The translations under genes and the position numbers were made by a program. A stretch of 28,206 bases of DNA from the NCBI GenBank assembly GCA_023418575.1, contig JAEZZM010000006.1, forward strand, positions 1 to 28,206, written 5' to 3'. Shown here one piece after another: positions 15,056-24,582 of this stretch. Positions within the stretch are counted from its first letter, which is position 1, and each line of letters opens with the position of its first letter. The DNA comes from Actinomycetes bacterium (GTDB lineage: Bacteria; Actinomycetota; Coriobacteriia; Coriobacteriales; JAEZZM01). Under the pieces are notes generated by a model that did not search any database, was not told the origin of the DNA, and saw nothing but the letters and a program-made list of their open reading frames with translations.

Positions 15056-16714
15056 ATGCAGACAGAAGCACAAATCATCTGGAATGATGTCTTAAAAGTT
15101 ATAAAATTGAATTACGATGACGGGAAAACTCTCCCTTGGTTTGATCGCCTTATTCCCGTAAAACTTGATGATACGCACTTATATTGCAAAACACAATTAA
15201 GCTTTACTATTAGAGCCTTCAATCAAAGATATAAGACCTTAGCTGAAGAGATCTTAGAGCAGATCAGCATGGAGTCTCTTGAGCTTGTAATTGAAGAAGA
15301 TCCTGAGGCCCCTATATCATTTACAGAAAACATAATGGAGCAAGATCTTAAATCCAACACTCACACTGGATTAAGTTCTAACGCTGAGAGCAATACAAAT
15401 CATGAGCTAAATGTAGATTCCGATAAGTTAGATTCTGATAAAAGCGCAGATACACTTAATCTTAAACCTGAATCCGATAAGGGCAAGGCTCAAGCAGCGC
15501 AAAGTCAAGCTATATCTGTTTACTTTGATCCTGAAAGAGGGCAGTATATCAACGCTCAAACCAATGAACCACTTGAGCAACCTCAAAAGATTCAACATGT
15601 ACCGCAGGGATCTACTCAAGCAGAATCTACTATGGAGCCACAAATAAATTATCCTGCCGACCTTAATAAAAGAACCTTTGAGACTTTTGTTGCGGGTGAC
15701 TCTAATAATGCTGCTATGGTATCTGCTCAGCGTGTAGCAGAAATGCCTGGTCGCGTCTTTAATCCTTTTTTCTTATATAGCAAAAGCGGCTTAGGTAAAA
15801 CGCATCTACTTATGGCAATAAAAAACTATGTAGAAGAATACTATCCCTCAAAACGAGTCCTCTATGTAACTTCAGAGCAATTCTTGCAAGATTATATTAA
15901 GGAACTAGCAGAATCAAAGAAGAAGCAAACAGGACAGCCTATCATGACTGAATATCGTTCGGTTGATGTGTTACTAGTTGATGATATTCAGTTCTTTGAG
16001 GGTAAAAATGAATCTCAAGAATACTTCTTTGCAACCTTTGAAGAATTAACTAGGAGAGGGGCTCAAATTGTCCTCTCTGCAGATAGATCACCTAAAGATC
16101 TGCGCATGGATGAACGCATGACCAGTCGTTTTCAGTCGGGTTTGTGTCAAAGTATCCAACCACCTAGTTATGAACTTAAGCTTGCTATTCTTAAAACCTT
16201 TTATAAAAGAAATCTACAATTACAACCCTGGTTTCAGGCGGATTTATCCGATGAACTCTTGCGCTATATTGCTGAAGTAAGCAGCTCAAACATACGAGAA
16301 ATTGAAGGATTTCTTACTAATGTAATGGTTAAAGCATCTGGCCTTAATAAAAATGGCAGCCCGATAAGTAAGCAAGACATCAATGCCTTAGCTGCTGAAT
16401 CCTTCAACCTTGCCCGCAAAGTAATAGAGATTAGCACTATTCAACGTGAAGTAGCTAAATATTACCAACTTAGCCGTGATGACATTATTGGACCTGATAG
16501 ACATAAAAATATCAATCACGCGCGACAGGTAGCTATGTATCTTTCTAGGGAACTAACAGATGCAAGTTTTGCTTCAGTTGGTAAATCATTTGGAGGACGA
16601 GATCATACTACCATTATGAATGGTGTACAAAACATTGAACAGTTGGTGAAAAAGGATAGAAACTTTTTTGATGACTTAGAAAAGCTTAAGGATTTGATTA
16701 GACAGATGTCGTAA
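15056..16714 (+). CDS. dnaA: Chromosomal replication initiator DnaA
   Basis: 552 residues, longer than the usual 440-510. Domain I spans about 1-85. A long acidic, Ser/Asn/Asp/Gln-rich domain II runs to about 205. The AAA+ core has Walker A SGLGKT (K248, T249) and Walker B VLLVDD (D309, D310). Domain IV ends with the DnaA-box-binding signature GGRDHTTIMNGV (513-524). The longer length is due to domain II, which contains repeated DSDK segments. It follows the GHKL gene by 15 bases with only a weak ribosome site (AGGTAAG) and may be cotranscribed with it. DnaA-box-like sites flank the pair on both sides. Confidence 0.97.
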   Translation: MQTEAQIIWNDVLKVIKLNYDDGKTLPWFDRLIPVKLDDTHLYCKTQLSFTIRAFNQRYKTLAEEILEQISMESLELVIEEDPEAPISFTENIMEQDLKSNTHTGLSSNAESNTNHELNVDSDKLDSDKSADTLNLKPESDKGKAQAAQSQAISVYFDPERGQYINAQTNEPLEQPQKIQHVPQGSTQAESTMEPQINYPADLNKRTFETFVAGDSNNAAMVSAQRVAEMPGRVFNPFFLYSKSGLGKTHLLMAIKNYVEEYYPSKRVLYVTSEQFLQDYIKELAESKKKQTGQPIMTEYRSVDVLLVDDIQFFEGKNESQEYFFATFEELTRRGAQIVLSADRSPKDLRMDERMTSRFQSGLCQSIQPPSYELKLAILKTFYKRNLQLQPWFQADLSDELLRYIAEVSSSNIREIEGFLTNVMVKASGLNKNGSPISKQDINALAAESFNLARKVIEISTIQREVAKYYQLSRDDIIGPDRHKNINHARQVAMYLSRELTDASFASVGKSFGGRDHTTIMNGVQNIEQLVKKDRNFFDDLEKLKDLIRQMS

Positions 16715-16725
16715 GATTACAAAAA

Positions 16726-16925
16726 CTGGTCTTCACTAGATAAGATACCAGCTTAGGCTAGGTGTATAAAACTAGTGGAAACCTGGGGAGTAAGAGTTTA
16801 AAACCTTGGTTTTACCGTGCAAAATTTTTTGGTGGAAAACTCTGCGGTGTAAAGTTAAGAACTTTTGCACCAGACCTGAAGGAATAGTTTAAGCCTTATA
16901 CGCTTGTAAACTTAAGTTATACACA
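16726..16925. other. Downstream half of probable oriC, dnaA-dnaN intergenic region
   Basis: The 281-base gap between dnaA and dnaN holds AGTGGAAAC (16774-16782), GGTGGAAAA (16831-16839, reverse complement of the TTTTCCACC box upstream) and TTATACACA (16917-16925, one base from TTATCCACA). Inverted arms include GTGCAAAA (16817-16824) with TTTTGCAC (16863-16870), and CACTAG (16734-16739) with CTAGTG (16772-16777). This is the usual oriC place in Gram-positive bacteria. A dnaN promoter should also lie here but is not clear. Confidence 0.7.
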
Positions 16926-16995
16926 TTTCAACAGGTCTTATTATTACTATCATTTAGATATATACAAAAAAGTGAGAAGATAAGGACTTACACAC

Positions 16996-18105
16996 ATGAG
17001 GTTTACAGCAAATAAAGAAAGTTTAAATAATGCGGTAACCGTAGCTTTAAAAGGTATTGCAGCTTCTTCAAGATTACCCATACTCTCTGGCATACTTTTA
17101 ACAGCACAAGATGGAAAGTTAGAGTTTCAAAGCACTAATCTAGAATTATCAGTGCAACATAAGATTCCTGCTCTTATTGAAGAACCAGGACAAATAGTAG
17201 TTCCTGCAAAGGTGTTTGCTCAAATTATTAAAAACCTCCCTGATGCTGCTGTTAACTGTAATTTAAATGGCACGAGTTTAGAAATAAAATGTGAAAGATC
17301 TCATTTTAAACTTAATACTATGAGTCCCCAGGATTTTGAGGACTTTCCTAAATACGAACTTGAACGCTTTATTGAGCTTCCAGCTGATATTTTGCTTACT
17401 ATGGTTAATAGGGTACGTAAAGCTGCGTCTTCCGATAAAAACCGTGCTATTTTGAACGGTATTTTAATGAGTGTTGAAAATAATACAGTAAGATTAGTGG
17501 CCACTGATTCATATAGATTAGCTATTGCTGATACAACTGTTGCAACCTCATCAATTTCAGACTTATTTGAGCTTATTGTTCCTTCTGCTGTATTTTATGA
17601 TGTTTTGTCTTTAGTGGCAGAAGGTGAAAATCTTATGATAGGTGAGGCTGCTAATCAACTGGTCTTCACCTTTGGTAATACCGTATATGTTAGTCGCAAA
17701 ATTGAAGGTAATTTCCCTAATTATAAATCACTGCTTCCCTCAGAGGCTGCAAGTACTATTAAGATGAATGCTTCAGAATTAGCTGCAGCTTTGCGCAGAG
17801 TTTCAGTTATGGCTGCAAGTACCACACCAGTTAAGGTAAGCGTTGACCCAGAAGCACAAGCTGTGTCTTTAATAACTACTACTCCAGAACAAGGTGGTGC
17901 AGAGGAAAGCTTGCCATCTGAGGTAAGTGGTGAGGCTATGGATATTGCCTTTAATTATCACTATGTATTAGACGGTTTAGGTAATCCTAAAGATGAAGAA
18001 GAGGAACTCTTTTTAGAGCTCCAAAACCCACTGAGACCAGGTGTATTTAAGTCTTACGGTAAGATAAATTATCTGTATCTCATTATGCCTGTTCGCATTA
18101 GCTAA
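16996..18105 (+). CDS. dnaN: DNA polymerase III beta sliding clamp
   Basis: 369 residues, the normal length for the three-domain clamp. Family features include the N-terminal MRFTANKESLNNAVTVALK, the central NRAILNGILM..VRLVATDSYRLA segment, and the C-terminal YLIMPVRIS ending (the peptide-binding MPVRL-type motif). It forms the ring that tethers DNA polymerase. Ribosome site AAGGA lies 9 bases before the ATG. recF follows 14 bases after the stop. Confidence 0.97.
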   Translation: MRFTANKESLNNAVTVALKGIAASSRLPILSGILLTAQDGKLEFQSTNLELSVQHKIPALIEEPGQIVVPAKVFAQIIKNLPDAAVNCNLNGTSLEIKCERSHFKLNTMSPQDFEDFPKYELERFIELPADILLTMVNRVRKAASSDKNRAILNGILMSVENNTVRLVATDSYRLAIADTTVATSSISDLFELIVPSAVFYDVLSLVAEGENLMIGEAANQLVFTFGNTVYVSRKIEGNFPNYKSLLPSEAASTIKMNASELAAALRRVSVMAASTTPVKVSVDPEAQAVSLITTTPEQGGAEESLPSEVSGEAMDIAFNYHYVLDGLGNPKDEEEELFLELQNPLRPGVFKSYGKINYLYLIMPVRIS

Positions 18106-18119
18106 AGGTGCCTCTTATT

Positions 18120-19202
18120 ATGCGCGCTTCTCAGCTTAGACTTAAGAATTTTAGAAATTATCAAGATTATAGTTTTGATTTATCAGAGGGTCTCACTATT
18201 TTAGTGGGACCCAATGCAGTAGGTAAGACCAACTGCATTGAAGCGCTGCAACTCTTAAGTGCTGGATACTCATTTAAGCACCCGCTTTTATCGGAATTAA
18301 TTCTTGATGGTCAAGAGAGGGCTCATATTTCTTATAACTTAGAAGGAGAGGGTAGGAAACATAAGCTTGCTCTTGAGATCTCATTAAAAAAGAAAAGCTA
18401 CCTACTTAATTCTAAGACTTGTAGTTTTAGTCAGGTGAGAGGACTGCTTCCCTCTGTTTTATTCAACCCTGATGACCTGCGCTTAGTTAAGGATGCTCCG
18501 CAATATAGGAGGGACGCATTAGATCAACTGGGGATTCAGTTAAATGAGAAATATGGGGATATTAAGCTAAATTATGAAAAAAGCTTACAGCAAAGAAACA
18601 AGCTTCTTAGAGAAGAGCGTGTAGACGAAAATATGTTAGCAGCTTGGACTGAAAGTCTTTGTTCGTATGGTCTTCTGTATTATCGTTATAGGCGAAGTTT
18701 GTTTGAACGTCTTAAGCCTTGGTTTATACGTCATTATTCAAAGATAGCCCCACATGAGAATATTGACATACATTACATTCCATCATTTACCTCAAGCTCA
18801 ACAATGGATAGCAATGTTTTACGTGAAACATTGCTACAGAAAATGAAGGAGCTTGAATTAGAAGAGCGCATCAGAAAGCGAAGTTTAGTGGGCCCTCATA
18901 GGGATGATTTTACAGTTGAAATAAATGGAAGATCTGCGCGCTCATATGCATCTCAAGGACAGCAAAGAAGTATTGTTTTGGCTCTTAAACAGGCTGAACT
19001 TAGTTTGATTTATGAGCTTATTGGATATTATCCTTTACTTCTTTTGGATGATGTAATGTCAGAACTTGATGAGCAAAGACGCAGCTCACTGCTATCCTTA
19101 TTAAACTTAGGTATTCAGACTGTTGTGAGTACAACGCATCTTTCGTATTTTTCGCAGGATGTAATTTCATCAGCGAACTTAGTGGAGCTTAACTATGCGT
19201 AA
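18120..19202 (+). CDS. recF: DNA replication/repair protein RecF
   Basis: 360 residues. SMC-like ATPase for gap repair that helps load RecA. Features are LRLKNFRNYQDYSF at the N-terminus, Walker A GPNAVGKTN, the signature SQGQQRSIVLALKQAE, and Walker B LLLLDDVMSELD. A GTG at 18108 is also in frame, but the ATG at 18120 (MRASQLRLKNF) has AAAGGTG about 10 bases upstream and matches the family start. The gene contains a parS-like site at 18815-18830 and overlaps the next gene by 8 bases. Confidence 0.96.
   Translation: MRASQLRLKNFRNYQDYSFDLSEGLTILVGPNAVGKTNCIEALQLLSAGYSFKHPLLSELILDGQERAHISYNLEGEGRKHKLALEISLKKKSYLLNSKTCSFSQVRGLLPSVLFNPDDLRLVKDAPQYRRDALDQLGIQLNEKYGDIKLNYEKSLQQRNKLLREERVDENMLAAWTESLCSYGLLYYRYRRSLFERLKPWFIRHYSKIAPHENIDIHYIPSFTSSSTMDSNVLRETLLQKMKELELEERIRKRSLVGPHRDDFTVEINGRSARSYASQGQQRSIVLALKQAELSLIYELIGYYPLLLLDDVMSELDEQRRSSLLSLLNLGIQTVVSTTHLSYFSQDVISSANLVELNYA
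18815..18830. promoter_or_regulatory. parS-type ParB-binding site inside recF
   Basis: TGTTTTACGTGAAACA matches the parS consensus at 15 of 16 positions. Flanking bases continue the dyad from 18809 to 18836, so the 28-base element has a single mismatched pair. It lies in the coding sequence, about 5 kb from the origin on the opposite side from the parA site. Confidence 0.82.
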
Positions 19203-19779
19203 GAGAGATAAAAATGAGGCCTGGTCAGGTAATTTATCTGATATATATGCGTCTACCTTATCGTCATACTGCTTGAACAAAACTATCTTACTTGGTTTTG
19301 ATTCCGATAAGGAAAAGAATGCTCTACCTGAAACTTATTTTGAAGATCAGATTAAATGGGCACGCCTTGCACAGTCTGATGAAATTGTTGAGCATAGTTA
19401 CTCAGTTTGGTTGAAGCGAAACGGAGATATTAAGCTCTTAATAGTGTACTTGGATTCAAGAAGTTTAAGTTCTCAACTTAATATGAGTAAGATCTTCTAC
19501 TTATCAAAGGCTCAATATTATTTTCCAGGTTGGATTGATGATATACAGTTTAAATATTCTCCTCAGGCAAAAGCTCAAAAGATTAAGCAAAAAGCAGAGC
19601 TCGTGTCTAAGCAGCAGCTGCACCCTTCTATCGCCACTGTGCAGTTAAGCGAAGATCTTGAGCGAGAGATAGATCTTATCTTAGATCCTTTGCGCCTAGA
19701 ATCTATTGAGATGTATGAGGCTGCTAAGAGAGCAATGATGGCTCAATATAAACGTGATATTTTGAACAAGTCTTACTAG
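19195..19779 (+). CDS. DUF721 protein, DciA-like probable helicase loader
   Basis: 194 residues. The segment LLIVYLDSRSLSSQLNMSKIFYLSKAQ matches the DUF721/DciA core (a strand, a helix with LN/LS and a second helix). The gene sits exactly where actinobacteria carry DciA, between recF and gyrB, and overlaps recF by 8 bases. DciA loads or assists the replicative helicase in bacteria that lack DnaC/DnaI; that role here is inferred. The C-terminal third is charged and helical, probably variable. I cannot confirm the family without a profile search. Confidence 0.72.
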   Translation: MRKRDKNEAWSGNLSDIYASTLSSYCLNKTILLGFDSDKEKNALPETYFEDQIKWARLAQSDEIVEHSYSVWLKRNGDIKLLIVYLDSRSLSSQLNMSKIFYLSKAQYYFPGWIDDIQFKYSPQAKAQKIKQKAELVSKQQLHPSIATVQLSEDLEREIDLILDPLRLESIEMYEAAKRAMMAQYKRDILNKSY

Positions 19780-19822
19780 TTTGAAAATTTACTTAGATTT
19801 AATACTTAGAAGCTCTTAGAAA

Positions 19823-19850
19823 TTGATCTGTAGCTTATTAAGCATATAAA
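19823..19850 (+). promoter_or_regulatory. Possible gyrB promoter
   Basis: TTGATC (19823-19828) and TATAAA (19845-19850) are spaced by 16 bases in the 270-base gap before gyrB. A second -10-like TATAAT is at 19873-19878 without a good -35. No gene is seen in this gap. Confidence 0.35.
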
Positions 19851-20049
19851 AAATAGTATTACTGTGCATGGCTATAATTATGCTACAAATTTTGATACAA
19901 TTAGATTAGCTATCTGCGCTTTTTATTATGATATTTGAACTTTAGAACTTGTTTTAGGCTTAGTTGAGAACAAGAGCTTAGTTCACAGGTAAAACCAAAG
20001 ATAGAATTCATAGGTAAAAGTAAGAGCAATATAGGATAAGGAGTTACAC

Positions 20050-21966
20050 GTGGCTGAAGAACAAGCCCATTATAGTGGCTCTGATATTCAGGTCTTAGAG
20101 GGCCTAGAAGCAGTGCGCAAGCGTCCTGGTATGTACATTGGTTCAACCAGTATCGCGGGTTTACATCACTTAGTGTATGAGATTGTTGATAACTCTGTAG
20201 ATGAGGCTTTAGCAGGCTATTGTACACAGATTGATGTAACTATTCATCCTGATAATTCATGTACCGTTGTAGATAATGGTCGTGGTATTCCTGTTGATTT
20301 GCAGCCAAAATATCAAAAACCAGCACTTGAGGTGGTATTAACGGTACTACATGCAGGTGGTAAATTTGGTGGCGGCGGATATAAAGTATCTGGCGGTCTT
20401 CATGGCGTTGGTGTTTCAGTTGTAAATGCATTATCAAGTAAGCTTCATGTAAGTGTATGCCGTGATGGCGGTATATATGAGATGGAGTTTAAGCGTGGTC
20501 ATACAACACAAGAAATGCAGCGCACAGGAGATTCCACTCATACAGGAACTACTGTCACATTCTGGCCTGATCCAGAGATTTTTGAAACCACCATTTTTGA
20601 TTTCGATACGCTTTCTCGTCGCTTGCAGGAGATGGCTTTCTTAAATAGGAATCTACGTATTACCTTTACTGATGAGCGTGAACTTGAGCCAAGGCGTGAA
20701 GACTTTTGCTATGAGGGTGGTGTTTCAGACTTTGTACGCTACCTTAATGAAAGTAAAACCTTAATGGATTCTCATACTGACCCCATTTATTTTGCTGCTG
20801 AGGCTAAAGAGGGAGAAGTTGAAGTTGCACTCCAATGGAATACTTCTTATTCAGAGACGGTTTTTTCTTTTGCAAATAATATTCATACCGTAGATGGTGG
20901 TACTCATTTAGAAGGTTTTAGAAATGCTTTAACGCGTACCATAAATGATTATGCTCGCAAAAACCAATTGCTTAAAGAAAAAGATGATAACCTCACTGGT
21001 GATGATATCCGAGAAGGTATGACCGCCATTATTTCTGTTAAGCTCTCAGAACCTCAATTTGAAGGTCAAACTAAAACTAAACTGGGAAATTCTGAGATGA
21101 GAGGTTTGGTTAATGGAGCAGTTATTAAGGGTTTGAGTGAGTTTTTAGAAGAGCACCCCAAACCTGCTAAAGATATTATTAAAAAAGCAATTGACGCTGC
21201 TAAGGCTCGTATTGCAGCACGAAAAGCTCGTGAAACCAGCAGAAAGAGCGTTCTTAATTCAATAACCTTACCTGGTAAGCTTGCAGATTGTTCTGTTAAA
21301 GATCCAGCCATGACAGAGCTTTATATTGTAGAGGGTGATTCTGCAGGAGGTTCAGCAAAATCTGCTCGTGAGCGTTCATTCCAAGCTATCTTGCCTTTAA
21401 GGGGAAAGATTTTGAACGTAGAGCGCGCTGGTCTTTCTCGCTCTTTATCATCTGATACCATACAATCCTTAATTACCGCTATTGGTACTGGTATTGAACA
21501 GGAATTTGATGCTGAGAAATGCCGCTATCATAAGATCATTATTATGACTGATGCTGATGTTGATGGTGCGCATATTAGATGTCTTTTGCTAACCTTCTTC
21601 TTTAGGTATATGAGACCTCTTATCGATCTTGGTTATATCTATATTGCTCAGCCACCTTTATATGGTCTTAAGGTTGGCAGAAAAACAGACTATATCTATA
21701 ACGATGAGGCTCTTAAAGAGGCTACAGCTCAATTACCAGAAGGAACAAAATATACAGTTCAACGCTATAAGGGTCTGGGTGAGATGGATCCTGAGCAACT
21801 TTGGGTTACTACCATGGAGCCAAAAAATCGTACGCTTTTACAGGTAAATGTTAATGATGCCGTTATGGCAGAACGTGCAGTTTCAGAACTTATGGGAAGT
21901 CAGGTTGAATGCCGTAAAGAGTTTATCCAAAAGCATTCAAAAGACGTACGATTCTTGGATATTTAG
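20050..21966 (+). CDS. gyrB: DNA gyrase subunit B
   Basis: 638 residues, the short Gram-positive type. The GTG start has AAGGAG 6 bases upstream. The GHKL ATPase is shown by EIVDNSVDEAL (N48), DNGRGIPV (from D75) and the G2 loop GGLHGVGVSVVN. The TOPRIM domain has EGDSAGGSAK (E428) and DADVDG (501-506). The C-terminus has RYKGLGEMDPEQLW. Together with GyrA it introduces negative supercoils and is the target of aminocoumarins. gyrA follows 12 bases downstream. Confidence 0.98.
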   Translation: MAEEQAHYSGSDIQVLEGLEAVRKRPGMYIGSTSIAGLHHLVYEIVDNSVDEALAGYCTQIDVTIHPDNSCTVVDNGRGIPVDLQPKYQKPALEVVLTVLHAGGKFGGGGYKVSGGLHGVGVSVVNALSSKLHVSVCRDGGIYEMEFKRGHTTQEMQRTGDSTHTGTTVTFWPDPEIFETTIFDFDTLSRRLQEMAFLNRNLRITFTDERELEPRREDFCYEGGVSDFVRYLNESKTLMDSHTDPIYFAAEAKEGEVEVALQWNTSYSETVFSFANNIHTVDGGTHLEGFRNALTRTINDYARKNQLLKEKDDNLTGDDIREGMTAIISVKLSEPQFEGQTKTKLGNSEMRGLVNGAVIKGLSEFLEEHPKPAKDIIKKAIDAAKARIAARKARETSRKSVLNSITLPGKLADCSVKDPAMTELYIVEGDSAGGSAKSARERSFQAILPLRGKILNVERAGLSRSLSSDTIQSLITAIGTGIEQEFDAEKCRYHKIIIMTDADVDGAHIRCLLLTFFFRYMRPLIDLGYIYIAQPPLYGLKVGRKTDYIYNDEALKEATAQLPEGTKYTVQRYKGLGEMDPEQLWVTTMEPKNRTLLQVNVNDAVMAERAVSELMGSQVECRKEFIQKHSKDVRFLDI

Positions 21967-21978
21967 TAAGGAGGGCAC

Positions 21979-24582
21979 ATGTCACAAGAAGAAAAGTTGT
22001 CTCTTGATATTCATGGAGGCACACTGCAACCAGCAGATCTCAGTAAAGAGATGCGCACCTCTTTTCTCGACTATTCAATGTCAGTTATTGTTTCTCGTGC
22101 GCTGCCTGATGTAAGAGATGGTCTTAAGCCTGTTCATAGACGTATTTTATACGCTATGAACTCAGCAGGTCTTACCCCTAATAAACCTCATAAGAAGTCT
22201 GCTTGGGCTGTTGGTGAAGTAATTGGTAAGTATCACCCTCATGGTGATGCTGCGGTATATGAAACCATGGTACGCCTTGCTCAAGACTTTTCTATGAGAG
22301 TTCAGCTAGTTGATGGACATGGTAACTTTGGTAACATTGATGGTGATCCACCAGCTGCTCAGCGTTATACCGAGGCACGTTTAACACGTTCAGCCATGGA
22401 GATGCTAAGGGATCTTGATAAAGAAACCGTAGATTGGCGCAACAACTATGATGACTCCTTACAGGAGCCTAGTGTACTTCCATCTCGTTTTCCTAATCTT
22501 TTGGTAAATGGTTCTTCTGGTATTGCTGTTGGTATGGCTACCAATATTCCACCTCACAATCTCAAGGAAACCATAGATGCAGTTAAGCTTTTGATTGATA
22601 ATCCTGAGGCTACTACTGATGAGTTAATGGAAGTTCTTCCTGGTCCTGATTTCCCTACAGGTGCTCTTATCATGGGGACCAAAGGAATTAGAGATGCGTA
22701 TGAGACCGGTAGAGGTTCAATTACTGTAAGGGCAAAAGCTCATGTTGAGCAAGCCTCAAATGGTAGGTCACGAGTTGTTGTAACTGAGATTCCTTATCAG
22801 GTAAACAAGGGTAAGTTACAAGAAAAAATTGCCCAATTGGTAAATGAGAAGCGTATTGACGGCATTGCTGACATGCGTGATGAATCAGACCGTAAGGGTA
22901 TGCGCCTTGTTTTTGATATCAAACAAAACGCAATTCCACAGGTTGTGCTCAATAATCTCTATAAGCACTCACAATTGCAGTCAACCTTTGGTGTTATTAA
23001 CTTAGCACTGGTTGACGGTGTGCCTTTGACCTTATCGCTTAAAGAAATGCTTCACTATTATATTGAGCATCAGCGTGAAGTTCTTGATAGGCGTACCCGC
23101 TATGAACTTAAAAAGGCAGAAGAGCGCGCTCATATCTTAGAGGGCTACATCATCGCGCTTGATAATATTGATGAAGTAATTCATATCATCCGTTCTTCAG
23201 GCGATGATAATGAGGCCCGAGAGCGCTTAATGAGCCGCTTTAAGCTTTCACAGATCCAAGCAGACGCTATTCTTGAGATGCGCCTGCGTCGTTTAACCGG
23301 CTTAGAGCGCAGTAAGATTGAAGCAGAGTTAGAAGATATTTCCCAGCGTATTAGCTACTATAGAAGTCTTCTTGCTGATCAAAAGTTGATGGATGGCGTT
23401 ATTAAGGATGAGCTCACTGAGCTTTCCGATAAATACGCGGATAAACGCCGTACTGAAATCACTAATGCCGCACGTGAGATAGACGTAGAAGATCTTATCG
23501 CAGAAGAGGATATGGTTGTTACCATTACTCATGCCGGTTATGTAAAGCGTCTCCCCGTTGCCACATATCGCCAGCAAAAACGTGGTGGTAAAGGAAAACA
23601 AGGTGTAAATCTCAAAGATAATGACTTTGTAGAGAATCTCTTCATTGCTTCAACCCATGATTATGTACTCTTCTTCTCAACTCGAGGAAAGGTTTATCGC
23701 CTTAAGGTGCATGAACTTCCCGTTGGTTCACGACAAGCTCGTGGAACTGCTGTTGTAAACCTTCTGCCTTTTGCAGAAAATGAAAAGATTGCAGCAGTTA
23801 TTACTACCAGGGAATTCCCTGAAGATGAGTTTTTGATGTTTGCAACCAAGCAGGGTATGGTTAAAAAGACCCAGATGAGTTTGTATAACCGTTCAAGAAG
23901 CGACGGTATTATCGCCATCAACCTTAAAGACGAAGATGAGCTCATTGATGTACGTCGTGTAGCTACAGGCGATAAGGTTGTCTTGGTGGCAAGTACTGGT
24001 AAAGCCATTAAGTGGGATGAGTCTGAAGTAAGACCTATGGGACGCGATACCATGGGTGTAAAGGGAATCAACCTCAAGTCTGATGACGTGGTCTTGGGTA
24101 TGGAGATCTCTAAGACAGAGCTGGGTGAGCTTTTTGTAATCACCGAGCGTGGTTACGGCAAGCGCACAGCCCTGTCAGAATATCCTGAACAAAAACGTGG
24201 TGGACAGGGAGTCTTCACCATTGCTATGACAGCTAAAAAAGGCCAATTAGCTGGTATGAAGATTGTTGGACCTCAGCACGAGTTGATGATCATATCTGAG
24301 GAGGGTGTAGTAATTAGAGTTAAGGCTCTAGACTCACCAAAATTAGGTAGATCAACTCAAGGCGTTAAGATTATGAATCTTAATGATTCCGATAAAGTCA
24401 CAGCTCTTGCCCGTATGACACAGGCTAAAAAGAAGCAAAAGGCTTCAACAGAGCTTGAAGGTCAGGAGTCTTTACTCTTAGATACTGAACAAGAAGATGA
24501 AGAGCTAAGCGTTGATTTGGGTGCTGATTCTGATGAACAATTAGCTGAAGAATTAGTAGCTGAAGAGTATGAGGATGAATAG
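21979..24582 (+). CDS. gyrA: DNA gyrase subunit A
   Basis: 867 residues. The catalytic tyrosine is Y130 in AAQRYTEARL. The quinolone-binding region reads HPHGDAAVYETMVRLAQ, so the positions equivalent to E. coli S83 and D87 are A91 and E95. The GyrA box (QKRGGKG, 533-539) marks the DNA-wrapping C-terminal domain and separates it from topoisomerase IV ParC. The end is strongly acidic (many Glu/Asp in the last 40 residues). Ribosome site AAGGAGG precedes the ATG. It overlaps the HAD gene by 14 bases. Confidence 0.98.
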   Translation: MSQEEKLSLDIHGGTLQPADLSKEMRTSFLDYSMSVIVSRALPDVRDGLKPVHRRILYAMNSAGLTPNKPHKKSAWAVGEVIGKYHPHGDAAVYETMVRLAQDFSMRVQLVDGHGNFGNIDGDPPAAQRYTEARLTRSAMEMLRDLDKETVDWRNNYDDSLQEPSVLPSRFPNLLVNGSSGIAVGMATNIPPHNLKETIDAVKLLIDNPEATTDELMEVLPGPDFPTGALIMGTKGIRDAYETGRGSITVRAKAHVEQASNGRSRVVVTEIPYQVNKGKLQEKIAQLVNEKRIDGIADMRDESDRKGMRLVFDIKQNAIPQVVLNNLYKHSQLQSTFGVINLALVDGVPLTLSLKEMLHYYIEHQREVLDRRTRYELKKAEERAHILEGYIIALDNIDEVIHIIRSSGDDNEARERLMSRFKLSQIQADAILEMRLRRLTGLERSKIEAELEDISQRISYYRSLLADQKLMDGVIKDELTELSDKYADKRRTEITNAAREIDVEDLIAEEDMVVTITHAGYVKRLPVATYRQQKRGGKGKQGVNLKDNDFVENLFIASTHDYVLFFSTRGKVYRLKVHELPVGSRQARGTAVVNLLPFAENEKIAAVITTREFPEDEFLMFATKQGMVKKTQMSLYNRSRSDGIIAINLKDEDELIDVRRVATGDKVVLVASTGKAIKWDESEVRPMGRDTMGVKGINLKSDDVVLGMEISKTELGELFVITERGYGKRTALSEYPEQKRGGQGVFTIAMTAKKGQLAGMKIVGPQHELMIISEEGVVIRVKALDSPKLGRSTQGVKIMNLNDSDKVTALARMTQAKKKQKASTELEGQESLLLDTEQEDEELSVDLGADSDEQLAEELVAEEYEDE

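Noticed and set aside
18108..18119. GTG start for recF at 18108
   Set aside because: No ribosome site at suitable distance; the ATG at 18120 has one and gives the typical RecF N-terminus.
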